A DNA stretch of 64,000 bases from the NCBI RefSeq assembly GCF_002849715.1, contig NZ_CP018863.1, positions 3,348,001-3,412,000 of the forward strand, in the 5' to 3' direction. This document shows, one piece after another, positions 26,634 through 36,057 of this stretch. The stretch comes from Arthrobacter crystallopoietes. GTDB taxonomy: Bacteria > Actinomycetota > Actinomycetes > Actinomycetales > Micrococcaceae. The translations under genes and the position numbers were made by a program. How positions within the stretch are numbered: position 1 is the stretch's first letter; each line of letters begins with the position of its first letter. The notes below the pieces were generated by a model. The model did no database searches, was not told the origin of the DNA, and worked only from the letters and a program-made list of their open reading frames with translations.

Positions 26634-27947
26634 TCAGGGGCGGCCGATGCCCTTGTAGGTCCAGCCGGCCTCGCGCCAGATGGCGGCGTCGAGAACGTTG
26701 CGGCCGTCGAGGATCTTCTTCTCGTCCACGAGATTTGCGACGGCGGCCGGGTCCAGTTCGCGGTATTCCTTCCACTCGGTCAGGAGTACCAGGGCGTGGG
26801 CCTTGGCCAGCGCGGTCTTGGTATCCGGTTCGTAGGACAGCTCGGGGAAGCGGCCCTTGGCGTTGGGCAGAGCCTCCGGATCCGTGACGGTGACGGTGGC
26901 GCCCTGCAGCTGAAGCTGCTGGGCGACGCTGAGTGCGGGGGAGTCGCGCACGTCGTCGGACTCGGGCTTGAATGCGGCGCCGAGGACGGTGATGCGCTTG
27001 CCGATCAGGGAGCCGCCGACCAGATCGCGGGTCAGTTCGACCACGCGGGAGCGGCGGCGCATATTGATCGCGTCGACTTCGCGCAGGAAGGTCAGGGCCT
27101 GGTCGGCGCCGAGTTCGCCGGCGCGGGCCATGAAGGCGCGGATGTCCTTGGGCAGGCAGCCGCCGCCGAAGCCGACGCCGGCGTTGAGGAACTTGCGGCC
27201 GATCCGCTCGTCCATGCCGATCGCGTCGGCCAGGGCGGACACGTCGGCACCGGCGGCTTCGCAGACCTCGGCCATGGCGTTAATGAAGGAGATCTTCGTG
27301 GCCAGGAAGGAGTTCGCGGCGGTCTTGACCAGTTCCGCGGTGGCGTAGTCGACCACGAGGCGCGGGGTGTCGTTGGATAGCGGGGTGGCGTAGACCTCGT
27401 CCAGGGCGGCGGTGGCGCGTGCGCCGTTTTCGCCGGCGGGGACGCCGTAGACGAAGCGGTCCGGGGTGAGGGTGTCCTTCACGGCGTGGCCTTCGCGCAG
27501 GAACTCCGGGTTCCAGGCGAGCACGGCGCCGGGTGCCTTGGCGGCGACCATGTCGGCCAGGCGGGCGGCGGTGCCCACGGGAACGGTGGATTTGCCGACG
27601 GCGATGTCGCCCTCGTGCAGGTACGGGATGAGCTCGTAGAACGCGGAGTCGACGTAGGTCAGGTCCGCGGCGTATTCGCCCTTGCGCTGCGGGGTGCCGA
27701 CGCAGACGAAGTGGACCTGGGCGCCTTCGGCGTCGGCCATGGAGGTGCTGAACTTCAGCCGGCCGGTCTCCTGGACCTCGGTGAGCAGTTCCGGCAGGCC
27801 GGGCTCGAAGAACGGTGCGCGGCCGGCCTGGAGCTCGGTGATCTTGCGCTGGTCCACATCGATGCCAACGACTTCATGACCGAGCTTGGCCATGGAAGCC
27901 GCGTGCACGGCGCCTAAGTAACCACAGCCAATGACGGAGATACGCAT
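26634..27947 (-). CDS. UDP-glucose 6-dehydrogenase family protein, 437 aa
   Basis: NAD-dependent UDP-glucose/GDP-mannose dehydrogenase. N-terminal Rossmann fold opens with MRISVIGCGYLGAVHAASMA. The active site has the catalytic cysteine in GFGGGCLPKDI and the lysine/asparagine motif KTAANSFLATKISFINA. C-terminal UDP-binding domain holds GAAFKPESDDVRDSPAL. It would oxidise UDP-glucose to UDP-glucuronate for surface polysaccharide. ATG 27947 has AAAGGAT upstream. No glycosyltransferase genes are adjacent, so the polymer is unknown. The HNH gene follows 23 bp later on the same strand. Confidence 0.92.
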   Translation of the reverse strand: MRISVIGCGYLGAVHAASMAKLGHEVVGIDVDQRKITELQAGRAPFFEPGLPELLTEVQETGRLKFSTSMADAEGAQVHFVCVGTPQRKGEYAADLTYVDSAFYELIPYLHEGDIAVGKSTVPVGTAARLADMVAAKAPGAVLAWNPEFLREGHAVKDTLTPDRFVYGVPAGENGARATAALDEVYATPLSNDTPRLVVDYATAELVKTAANSFLATKISFINAMAEVCEAAGADVSALADAIGMDERIGRKFLNAGVGFGGGCLPKDIRAFMARAGELGADQALTFLREVDAINMRRRSRVVELTRDLVGGSLIGKRITVLGAAFKPESDDVRDSPALSVAQQLQLQGATVTVTDPEALPNAKGRFPELSYEPDTKTALAKAHALVLLTEWKEYRELDPAAVANLVDEKKILDGRNVLDAAIWREAGWTYKGIGRP

Positions 27948-28229
27948 ACAGATCCTTTGAACGAGACTTCTTGGAAAAACCCTATTGACAGTATCCCGCA
28001 AACATGAAGAGAAGATTAAAACGCTACGGAACTTGAGCCGACCTTGAGGTTCATGCCTTAGGGTGTGGACAAGCCTAAACGCTTGTGCCATCTGGGGACG
28101 GCCACGCGATGGGCGATTATTGGGGAGTTGGGGAACTCATATGTCTGTACTTTTTCGCGTCCAAACTGCCATCCATCAGTCTGGACAGAAATACCGAACA
28201 GCCAGCCGTGCAGAACAGTTGGTGCTGCC

Positions 28230-29084
28230 ATGACCGGATTCATGAGCGAGCGCGTCCAGGCCGCTGCGGACAATGGAACGGTTCTGGTCGGCGTGCTGTG
28301 TCTGGCCCTGGTGTTCCTGTTTTTCGCGCTGCAGCGCAAACCGCCTCGGTCGCTGAAGACCGATCCCGCGATGCTGCCGTCCACGTTTTTCACGGGCGTC
28401 ATGGCAGCGGCCCTGTTCGCCGGGCTTACCGGCGGCGGGATTTCAGAGATGATCGGGGCAGGCCTGGCGGCGGGCGGTGCCTATGGGTTGTTCTGCAGCT
28501 TCGTCCGGCAGCGGCCCGCGCGGTCCGTCAGCCTGCACCTTGTCCGGTCTTTCATCGAGTTCATCATCGCCGCGGCGGCAGTGTTCTATGCGACCACCGC
28601 CTACTTTGAGCTGGCGGCGCAGTCGTCCGCGGCCGGACTGCCGCGCCCGTTCTGGACGGCGGCCTACATTGCGCTGCTGGCCGCCGCGTTCATCGCGGTG
28701 CTGCCCAATACGCTCCACAAAATGGGCAGCCACGGTTCCATTCTGGACGTGGGGATATGCACCTACGCGGCCCTGGTATTGCTGACCTTCTGCCTCGCGC
28801 CCACCGGCCTGGCGACGTTGGAGTTGCCCGGCGACGGCTGGATCTGGGCGATCGCCGGCGTGGCCGTGGTCCTGATTGCCAGTGTGCTGGCGCCCGGGGC
28901 GGTGACGGCGGCCGGCGGGCTGTTCCTGCTGCTAGGCGGGGTGTTGCTGGATGCCGCGGTCGGGGCGGATTTCTTGCCGTCGTCGCTTGTCTCCGCGTCG
29001 GTTCTGGGCGCTTACGCGGTCTGCTTCTGGCTGTGCCTGAGTTTGACGCGAAAAGTACTTCCGCCGGTCGTGCAGATGCGCTAG
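28230..29084 (+). CDS. multi-spanning membrane protein of unknown family, 284 aa
   Basis: About eight hydrophobic helices, opening with TVLVGVLCLALVFLFFALQR, and a basic loop between the third and fourth. No channel, transporter or enzyme motif is recognised. ATG 28230 is chosen; ATG 28242, four codons later, is an equal alternative and neither has a strong ribosome site. It is followed 24 bp later by a secreted M28 peptidase gene and may be co-transcribed. Confidence 0.6.
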   Translation: MTGFMSERVQAAADNGTVLVGVLCLALVFLFFALQRKPPRSLKTDPAMLPSTFFTGVMAAALFAGLTGGGISEMIGAGLAAGGAYGLFCSFVRQRPARSVSLHLVRSFIEFIIAAAAVFYATTAYFELAAQSSAAGLPRPFWTAAYIALLAAAFIAVLPNTLHKMGSHGSILDVGICTYAALVLLTFCLAPTGLATLELPGDGWIWAIAGVAVVLIASVLAPGAVTAAGGLFLLLGGVLLDAAVGADFLPSSLVSASVLGAYAVCFWLCLSLTRKVLPPVVQMR

Positions 29085-29108
29085 GTTTCAAGGCAAGGGG
29101 GAACATCC

Positions 29109-30158
29109 ATGAAAATGCATAGAGGTGCCCGGGCAGGTCTTGCCGCAGTGGCCGCGGCCGCCGTCGTTGTTCTTGCAGGTTGTTCCGCCGCTCCGCCGCC
29201 GCTGGTTCCCACACACAGCGCCGACACCGGTGCATTGCGCGAGGCCGTCGACGCCCGGAACATCATGGACCACCTCGAGGCCCTGCAGGACGTGGCCGAT
29301 GCCAACGGCGGCAACCGTGCCGCCGGCACATCCGGCTATGAGGAATCCGCCCGGTATGTCGAGGAGCAGCTGCGTGCCGCCGGTTACGACCCGGTGCGCC
29401 AGCACTTCAGTTACGAGCACGACCATGGCCACGGCGACGACAGCGACGGCGAAAACATCGAGACCTTCAACATCCTCGCGGAAACCGGCGGCAGCGACGA
29501 GCACATCATTGTGGTGGGCGGGCATCTGGATTCGGTGCCTCGCGGACCCGGCATGAACGACAACGCCAGCGGGGTGGCGGCCATCCTCGAAACGGCACTG
29601 CGGATGGCGGATTCCGGGATCGAGCCGACCAACAAGGTGCGGTTCGCGTTCTGGGGCGGCGAGGAGGACGGGCTGTACGGTTCGCGGCATTACGTGGACG
29701 AACTCAGCGGCAACGAGACCGGGCAGCATTCGGTCTACCTGAACCTGGACATGGTGGCCTCGCCCAACGGCGTACGATTTGTGCACGACGGCGACGGCTC
29801 AACTTTCGGCGACAACGTCCCCAATGGTTCGGATGAGATCGAGGACGTTTTCCTTGACTATTTTGCCGACCGCGGGCTGGAGGCGGCGCCCACTCCCTTC
29901 TTGGACGGGGATTCCGACTACACGGCGTTCCTCAAAGCCGGGATTCCCTCCGGCGGGCTCTTCACCGGCGACGCGGGTACGAAGAGCGGGGCTGAAGCGC
30001 AGGACTTTGGCGGCCAGGCGGGAGTGGTTTACGACCGTTGCTACCACGAATCCTGCGACACGATCGAGAATGTGGATACGGAATTGCTGGAGGAACTGGC
30101 GGACGCACTGGCGCACACCACCATAGCCTTCGCCACGGCCACTGCCGTGGAGGAATGA
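29109..30158 (+). CDS. M28-family metallopeptidase lipoprotein, 349 aa
   Basis: Lipobox LAGC at about residues 22-25 predicts a lipid-anchored exoenzyme. The M28 di-zinc site is visible: H in VVGGHLDSV, D in GMNDNASG, the catalytic and ligand glutamates in FWGGEEDGLYGS, D in YLNLDMVAS and the final H in CYHESCD. It would remove N-terminal amino acids from peptides. AAGGGGG precedes ATG 29109. The next gene (30374) is a longer paralogue with the same N-terminal sequence pattern, indicating tandem duplication. Confidence 0.9.
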   Translation: MKMHRGARAGLAAVAAAAVVVLAGCSAAPPPLVPTHSADTGALREAVDARNIMDHLEALQDVADANGGNRAAGTSGYEESARYVEEQLRAAGYDPVRQHFSYEHDHGHGDDSDGENIETFNILAETGGSDEHIIVVGGHLDSVPRGPGMNDNASGVAAILETALRMADSGIEPTNKVRFAFWGGEEDGLYGSRHYVDELSGNETGQHSVYLNLDMVASPNGVRFVHDGDGSTFGDNVPNGSDEIEDVFLDYFADRGLEAAPTPFLDGDSDYTAFLKAGIPSGGLFTGDAGTKSGAEAQDFGGQAGVVYDRCYHESCDTIENVDTELLEELADALAHTTIAFATATAVEE

Positions 30159-30373
30159 GCGGGCTTAACCCGGACGGCAGCGTGACTATCGGCCTCATTT
30201 TCCGAATCATGCAAGAGGTTTTTGTCAACCCCTGATGATGTCTTTGCCTCTTCGAAGGCCGAACTGGTTGTGCGCTCTTCCGGCCCGAGAATCCCTCGAC
30301 TAACGTCAGCCACACGACCGGTGTTGGGGGCCATGCCGGGCGACATTCAACCGAAATCAGGGGAATGACGAAA

Positions 30374-31897
30374 ATGAATCATCGTCGCAATAAGCGTGTC
30401 GGGGCGATAACCGCCGTCGTCGCTTTGGCACTCGGCGCCGGGCTGCCCGCCAACGCGGACAACGGAACGGACACGGAAAAGCTGCGTGAAGCCGTTACTG
30501 CTGATGGCATCTATAACCACCTTGAGCAACTCCAAAAGATCGCCAACGACAACGGAGGCAACCGCGCAGGAGCAACGGAGGGGTACGAGGCAGGGGCGGA
30601 GTACATCGAGTCCGAGCTGGAGGATGCGGGCTATGATCCGGTGCGCCAGTACTTCGACTACCAGCAGTTCATTGAACACACGCCCTCGGAGTTGGCCCAG
30701 GTCTCGCCGACGGAGAAGACCTATGTCAACGGAACCGACTTTACGACCATGGAGTACTCAGGTGCCGGCGACGTAACGGCCGCAGTAACAGCAGTGGATG
30801 TGAATTTCGCCGATCCGGCCGCCTCCACTAGCGGGTGTGAAGCCGCCGACTTCGAAGGCTTCACACCCGGGAATATCGCACTGATCCAGCGGGGCACTTG
30901 CACATTCGGAGTAAAGGCACAGCTGGCTGCGAATGCTGAAGCGTCCGCGGTCATCATTTTCAATCAAGGCAACGGGGACGACCGGAGCGGCCTCTTGAAC
31001 GGCACGCTGGGCGAAGCGGTGGCAATCCCGACCGTCGGCACGACCTTCGCAGTGGGCCAGGATCTTGCCAAGGATCCGGCGACAACGGCAAGCGTCACGG
31101 TTGACGCCGAGGTCAAAGATTCCACCACGTTCAACATCCTGGCGGACACCGACGGACGCGCGGACCGCACCGTGGTGGTCGGCGCCCACCTGGACAGTGT
31201 GGCCGAAGGCCCCGGCATCAACGACAACGGCTCCGGCAGCGCGGCCATCCTCGAGACAGCCATACAGATGGCCGAGATGTACAAGGACGAAGACGGACCG
31301 CGCAACCGGGTGCGCTTCGCCTTCTGGGGCGCCGAGGAAAGCGGGCTCGTCGGCTCCACCTACTACGTCTCGCAGCTGAGCAAAGAGGAGATCAAGCAGC
31401 ACGCACTCAACCTGAACTTCGACATGGTCGGCTCCACCAACTTCGTGCGTTTTGTGTACGACGGCGACGGCGATGCTTTCGGCCAGGTCGGCCCGAACGG
31501 ATCGGCCCACATTGAACATGTCTTCAACGACTACTTCACCTCGCAGGGGCTAGCGTCAGCCCCGACGGCCTTCGACGGTCGCTCCGACTACGCTGCCTTC
31601 ATCGCGAACGGCATTCCGGCAGGCGGCTTGTTTACGGGTGCAGAGGGAGAAAAGACGGCTAAGGAGGCGGAAAAATTCGGCGGTATGGAGGGGGAAGCCT
31701 ATGACCCCTGCTACCACCAGGCCTGCGACGATATCGAAAATGTGAGCATGACGGCGCTGGATGAGATGTCCGACGCGATCGCGCACACCACGCTCACCTT
31801 TGCCGAGACCACTTCGGCAGTCAACGGCACGGCCAAGGGTGGCTCCAACACCGGTACTGCTGACATGAAGTTCAAGGGCAATGCCGCACAGAAGTAG
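30374..31897 (+). CDS. secreted M28-family aminopeptidase with PA domain, 507 aa
   Basis: Sec signal peptide (to about residue 28, LPANADNG). M28 peptidase interrupted by a protease-associated (PA) domain at about residues 125-230 (CEAADFEGFTPGNIALIQRG, then NAEASAVIIFNQG). Metal ligands match: HLDSV, GINDNGSG, FWGAEESGLVGS, NFDMVGS and CYHQACDD. The longer start at 30365 would put the AGGGGA site one base from the codon, so ATG 30374 is preferred. It resembles the Streptomyces/Vibrio aminopeptidase type. A C-terminal Gly/Ser/Lys tail is low-complexity. Paralogue of the upstream gene, from which it is separated by 215 bp with its own promoter. Confidence 0.92.
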   Translation: MNHRRNKRVGAITAVVALALGAGLPANADNGTDTEKLREAVTADGIYNHLEQLQKIANDNGGNRAGATEGYEAGAEYIESELEDAGYDPVRQYFDYQQFIEHTPSELAQVSPTEKTYVNGTDFTTMEYSGAGDVTAAVTAVDVNFADPAASTSGCEAADFEGFTPGNIALIQRGTCTFGVKAQLAANAEASAVIIFNQGNGDDRSGLLNGTLGEAVAIPTVGTTFAVGQDLAKDPATTASVTVDAEVKDSTTFNILADTDGRADRTVVVGAHLDSVAEGPGINDNGSGSAAILETAIQMAEMYKDEDGPRNRVRFAFWGAEESGLVGSTYYVSQLSKEEIKQHALNLNFDMVGSTNFVRFVYDGDGDAFGQVGPNGSAHIEHVFNDYFTSQGLASAPTAFDGRSDYAAFIANGIPAGGLFTGAEGEKTAKEAEKFGGMEGEAYDPCYHQACDDIENVSMTALDEMSDAIAHTTLTFAETTSAVNGTAKGGSNTGTADMKFKGNAAQK

Positions 31898-31921
31898 CCG
31901 AAAATAACCCCAGCATTACAG

Positions 31922-32611
31922 CTAGCGGTTAGTGCCGCCGTCGTTCATCTGTTTCGGATGTTCGGCGGCGGCGTCCTCGTTGGCCATACGCCGGTATTCG
32001 AGGAACGCGTACAGGATTACCAGGCCCAGCGCCGAGCCATGGGTGTTGGCGAGCACATCCTGCATGGTCCCGAACCGACCGGGCAGGAACATGTCCTGGA
32101 CCAGTTCGATCAGGAACGAGACGGCGAAGGCAGCCGGCACGGCGATCCAGCGGTAGCCCGCGCGCAGGAGGGTGCCGCCCAGCAGACCGATCGGCACGAA
32201 CATCACAATGTTGGCGCTGGTCTCGACGAAGTTGTAATCGATCCAGTCCGGTGCGCCGAAGGAGTGCAGCTTCGCCAGCACCTTCAGGATGGTCCCGCTC
32301 GCATCGCGGTCCACCGGCGTTGGCCACAGGACGACCAGGGCCACTGTCAGCAGGTAGCCGATCAGCAGGAAGCCGGGCAGATGCCCGCGGCGCCCACCGG
32401 CAGGTGCGGTCAGCAGCCAGGCTTCGTTTTTGGCATCGTGCCTTCGCCGGAACCAGGACTCCAGCCCGGCCCAGGGCCGCGACCGGCGTATCGCCAGCAC
32501 GGCGGACTTCAATCGTGCCGACAGTAGCGCCAGTTTCGTCCCGAACTCCTTACCCTGCATCCCCAACTTCGCTGCCCACGTCCCCAGCTTGGTCCCTAAC
32601 GTTTGCCGCAT
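31922..32611 (-). CDS. VanZ-like membrane protein, 229 aa
   Basis: Four membrane helices after an N-terminal basic region of about 75 residues. Family features: LLIGYLLTVALVVLWPTPVD, the SANIVMFVPIGLL segment and a last helix with QDVLANTHGSALGLVILYA. VanZ proteins are membrane proteins linked to low-level teicoplanin resistance or of unknown function. ATG 32611 overlaps the stop of the kinase gene (TGATG), so translation is coupled. Same strand, same transcript as the kinase. Convergent with the M28-PA gene. Confidence 0.83.
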   Translation of the reverse strand: MRQTLGTKLGTWAAKLGMQGKEFGTKLALLSARLKSAVLAIRRSRPWAGLESWFRRRHDAKNEAWLLTAPAGGRRGHLPGFLLIGYLLTVALVVLWPTPVDRDASGTILKVLAKLHSFGAPDWIDYNFVETSANIVMFVPIGLLGGTLLRAGYRWIAVPAAFAVSFLIELVQDMFLPGRFGTMQDVLANTHGSALGLVILYAFLEYRRMANEDAAAEHPKQMNDGGTNR

Positions 32612-34329
32612 CAAATCCTGTCCGCCGACGCCGCCTCCGTGGGACGGACCGGGTCACCGCCGTGGGCCGGAAGCAGGACCCTGAATGTGGTGCCCTTGCC
32701 GAGCTCGCTGGTGAAGTCGATTGTGCCGCCGTGCGCTTCCACGATCGCCTTGGTGATCACCAGGCCAAGGCCAACTCCGGGGATGGCTGCGCGGCGGACC
32801 GTGGGAGTGCGGAAGAATTTGGTGAAGACCCCGCCCCGGTCTTCTTCCGCAATGCCCATGCCGTGGTCCTCCACCTCGAAGCCGACGCTGCCCTCTGCCC
32901 GCCACGCACTGACGGTTACGCGGCCGCCGGCGGGGGAGTACTTGATGGCATTGGAGAGCAGATTGTCCATCACCTGGCACATGCGGTCATGGTCAATGAA
33001 TGCCTCGAGATCGTCGGGGCTTTCATTTACCAGCACGACGCCGGCTTCCTCCGCCCGGGGCGTTGCCGAGGCCAGGCAGGAGGCGATGACCTCGGCCAGA
33101 TCAGCGCTGCGTTGCTCGATCTTGGCGGGGCCGGAGGCGGTAGTGAGAAGGTCCGAGACGAGCTGGAGCAGCCGCTCTGCATTGCGCAGCGCCACGCTCA
33201 GGCATACGGCCATGGATCCGTCCGGATCCTTCAGCTGGGTTTCTTCCAGCGCCAGATCGAGGTAGCCGATGATTGAGGTCAGCGGTGTGCGCAGCTCGTG
33301 CGACACGCTGGCCACGAAATCGTCTTTGGCAGCCAGGGCGTTCACCAGATCCGTGACATCGCTGAAGGCAACTACAGAACCGGCGAAGGTGCCGTCGTCG
33401 TCCCGCATGGATCTGGCGGAGATGGACATGGCCCGTTGCTGCTTGCCCTCGCCGATCCAGACCAATTCGTCGGAGAAGGTCTCCCCGCGCACGGCCCTCA
33501 GTACCGGCCGTTCCTCCGGCGGGATGGGCGAGGTGCGGTCCGGTTTATACACGTGCAGCTGGCGTTCGTTGGGGTCATTATTTCCCGGGGGAGCGGCCAG
33601 CATGTGGTTCTGCAGCTGGCGCCGGTTCATCAGGATGTCGTGTCCGTCCTTGTCCACGGCGACCAGGCCGACGCCGACCGTGTCCATCATCGTCTGCATG
33701 AGCCTGGAGCGGTCCCTGGTTTCATCCAGAACAGCCTGTAGTTCGCGGTCTTTGGCTTCAAGAACTCCCTGTTTGTCCGTCTCGCTCAGGCTGAATATCG
33801 ACGCCGTAACGCAGATGGCGAGCATGATGATGGGAATCAGGAAAGGATCGGCCAGCCCGGCTGCAGTGACCGGTTCACCGGAGGTCAGGACTGGTACCCA
33901 GACCAGCAGCAAGGGTGCGAAGAAGCTGATGATTCTGGCGGTAACTGGCGCAATGCCGGACCATGCCAACCAGAACACCGGGAAAACCGCCAGCATGCTC
34001 AGCCCGCTCAGCGACTCCGCCCCGCCTGTCCTCAGCGCTGCCACGACAACGAAATCCAGCAGTGGGATGACCCAGTAGGTGGGGTAGGGCAAACGATCCC
34101 AGGGGACCAGAAAGCTGGCTGCCGTCAGAATTGCCAGCATGATTAGCCCCGCCTGGAAAGCGACGTTGTCAAGGGTGGTCGGGAAGAAGATTGCCGCCAC
34201 CAACGCCACCAGGGCCACGCAAATCACCAGCGGCATCTGGCTCAGGAAGACGCGGTACCGCAGATTCAGCTCATGAAACTGCTTCCGCACGCCGATCATG
34301 GCCAGCGCGTTTTTGACGACTGCGGACAT
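32611..34329 (-). CDS. membrane sensor histidine kinase with PAS domain, 572 aa
   Basis: Six hydrophobic helices (about residues 28-190) form a MASE-like integral-membrane sensor. A PAS domain follows (about 215-330, MDTVGVGLVAVDKDGHDILM). The dimerisation/histidine domain has the H-box SHELRTPLTSIIGY with H344. The ATPase domain has the N box (DNLLSNAIKYSPAGG), DHGMGIAEED, GVGLGLVITK and KGTTFRVLLP. It phosphorylates a response regulator; the divergent OmpR-type regulator gene at 34544 is the obvious partner. The signal is unknown. Its stop overlaps the VanZ gene start. Confidence 0.9.
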   Translation of the reverse strand: MSAVVKNALAMIGVRKQFHELNLRYRVFLSQMPLVICVALVALVAAIFFPTTLDNVAFQAGLIMLAILTAASFLVPWDRLPYPTYWVIPLLDFVVVAALRTGGAESLSGLSMLAVFPVFWLAWSGIAPVTARIISFFAPLLLVWVPVLTSGEPVTAAGLADPFLIPIIMLAICVTASIFSLSETDKQGVLEAKDRELQAVLDETRDRSRLMQTMMDTVGVGLVAVDKDGHDILMNRRQLQNHMLAAPPGNNDPNERQLHVYKPDRTSPIPPEERPVLRAVRGETFSDELVWIGEGKQQRAMSISARSMRDDDGTFAGSVVAFSDVTDLVNALAAKDDFVASVSHELRTPLTSIIGYLDLALEETQLKDPDGSMAVCLSVALRNAERLLQLVSDLLTTASGPAKIEQRSADLAEVIASCLASATPRAEEAGVVLVNESPDDLEAFIDHDRMCQVMDNLLSNAIKYSPAGGRVTVSAWRAEGSVGFEVEDHGMGIAEEDRGGVFTKFFRTPTVRRAAIPGVGLGLVITKAIVEAHGGTIDFTSELGKGTTFRVLLPAHGGDPVRPTEAASADRI

Positions 34330-34477
34330 GTTCCCCGGTTTCCTGTTGCTGCAGCAGATGAGACCTGATACCCGGCACAGCCTGTTCTACCCGCCGGAAA
34401 TTCAGTATAAAGGTGGAGCTGTCCCGTTCGGGCAATGCTAGCCCGTCAGCGCCGGAAAAACTGTCCGTGGTGAAAGG

Positions 34478-34483
34478 TATAAT
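34478..34483 (+). promoter_or_regulatory. consensus -10 element TATAAT upstream of the response regulator
   Basis: A perfect TATAAT lies 61 bp before the TTG start of the response-regulator gene, in the divergent region of the kinase/regulator pair. No good -35 hexamer is found at 16-18 bp distance, so activator help or another sigma factor is possible. Confidence 0.45.
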
Positions 34484-34543
34484 ACGAACAGTTGTTGCAT
34501 CGAGGTGCATCATGGGTGTGCGGGCAAAAAGTTCGGGGGGATT

Positions 34544-35374
34544 TTGGAAGCATCACGGGTAGCGGTCATTGTTGAAGATGACCGGGACATACGGGACCTC
34601 ATCGAGGCTGTTCTGATTCAATCCGGCTTCGAGGTCCATGCTGCGGCGAGCGGCGAAGAAGGCGTACAAGCCGTAGAGAAACACGACCCGTCCATTGTCA
34701 CTCTGGATCTTGGTCTGCCGGATATGGACGGGTTCGAAGTGGCCCGCCGGATCCGTCTCTTCAGCGATAGCTACATCATCATGCTCACCGCCCGTGCCGA
34801 AGAGCTGGATACTTTGCTGGGCTTGGAATCCGGCGCCGATGACTACATCACCAAACCCTTCCGCCCGCGCGAACTGCGGGCCCGCGTCGCGGCCATGCTC
34901 CGGCGGCCACGTATGGGCGACACTGGTGCGCGTTCCCCGGGGCAGGCGCGGGTGCCGGCTGCACCGGTCAATGGACCGGAGCAGCCGGGAGACAATGGTC
35001 AGGCTCAGGTGGCCGAACCGGCGACTAATGGAAACCAGGCCGGCACTTACTCGCACAATGGGCTTCTGCTGAACCACCGCACGCGAACCACCGAGGTCGA
35101 CGGCCAGGAGATTGAGCTGACCCGTACGGAGTTCGACCTGCTTCAGGCGTTAATGGAAAGTGGGCGCGTTGTGCGCACGAAGACGGACCTTGTCCGCCGG
35201 CTCCGCTATGAGGATTATGACACCGGCTCGTTCATCAGCGATGCCGATATGCGTGCTATCGAGGTCCATATCGGTAATCTGCGCAGGAAGCTGGGCGATA
35301 ATTCGCGCGAGCCGCGCTGGCTGGAGACGGTTCGTGGAGTCGGTTACCGGCTAGCCCCCAAGACTCTCCGCTAA
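34544..35374 (+). CDS. OmpR-family response regulator, 276 aa
   Basis: Receiver domain (residues about 5-120) with acidic pair EDD near the N-terminus, phospho-acceptor D55 (VTLDLGLPDMDG), T at MLTARAEE and K in YITKPFRPRELR. A disordered linker (about 125-175) is followed by a winged-helix DNA-binding domain with LTRTEFDLLQALM and HIGNLRRKLGDN, ending in RGVGYRLAP. The start is TTG 34544: GGGGGG just upstream and homologous regulators begin with the same (M/L)EASRVAVIVEDD. Pairs with the divergent kinase at 32611. Length is longer than the usual 230 because of the linker. Confidence 0.88.
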   Translation: MEASRVAVIVEDDRDIRDLIEAVLIQSGFEVHAAASGEEGVQAVEKHDPSIVTLDLGLPDMDGFEVARRIRLFSDSYIIMLTARAEELDTLLGLESGADDYITKPFRPRELRARVAAMLRRPRMGDTGARSPGQARVPAAPVNGPEQPGDNGQAQVAEPATNGNQAGTYSHNGLLLNHRTRTTEVDGQEIELTRTEFDLLQALMESGRVVRTKTDLVRRLRYEDYDTGSFISDADMRAIEVHIGNLRRKLGDNSREPRWLETVRGVGYRLAPKTLR

Positions 35375-35438
35375 CCGACCCCGCCGCATCCGAGCGACCG
35401 GCTTAGCCCTCCCCAGGTGCCGGACTGCTTGACGCACT

Positions 35439-35831
35439 TTAAATGCCGCGATCACCCGTCTGCGGTTCCAAGTAGTCCGCTTGTAGCTGGACCATGGTGG
35501 CGCAACCGCACGCCCTGATCTCTTCGAACAGGTCCATCGTGCAGGAAGTCCTGATGTCCTCACCCAGACGGAGGAGCATCACTTGCAGGTTTCCTGCCAA
35601 CTGGGACAGCCTTCCGGCGCCGGCCATCGCGCTGGAAACCTTCACGCTCAGGACTACGTCCATGGCCGCTTTTGCATCGGAAGCCTGGATAGCTTGGCGC
35701 AAACGGGCTTGCCTCTCATCCCAGGTGCCGATGAAGCTCCCGACGAATGTACGGCAGGTCTCTTCATCCTCTAGCTCAGCCGCGAGTCGACGTAGCGCTT
35801 CCAGCGAGACAAGCGGCGCAACTTTCGGCAT
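35439..35831 (-). CDS. Hpt-like four-helix protein lacking the phospho-histidine, 130 aa
   Basis: Helical protein following the histidine-phosphotransfer pattern (LEALRRLAAELEDEETCRTF, then VVLSVKVSSAMAGAGRLSQL). In true Hpt domains the motif is AHxLKGSS; here the histidine position is leucine (L61), with K64 and S66-S67 kept. So it cannot act as a normal phosphorelay protein and may instead bind a receiver domain. The last 25 residues carry two cysteines (CGC). ATG 35831 has GGAGGG upstream. Convergent with the response regulator, next to the two-component system. Confidence 0.65.
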   Translation of the reverse strand: MPKVAPLVSLEALRRLAAELEDEETCRTFVGSFIGTWDERQARLRQAIQASDAKAAMDVVLSVKVSSAMAGAGRLSQLAGNLQVMLLRLGEDIRTSCTMDLFEEIRACGCATMVQLQADYLEPQTGDRGI

Positions 35832-36057
35832 ATTGCTACCGCCCTCCTGCCCGTCAATCGGCCGCCCGCACATGATCCCTGGTCCTGCAGTTCGCTATGG
35901 GTTTCATCTTGCTGTGAGATGCTCAGGATGCAGGGCAAGAAAGACTCAAGATCGCCTCAAGATTGTCCGAGCGAAGTCTTCGCCAGTCTCTTTGATGCTC
36001 TTGGGACCGGCAAACTACAACGGCCTCGTCAAAGCAGCGGCAATCGGCAGCACCGGC

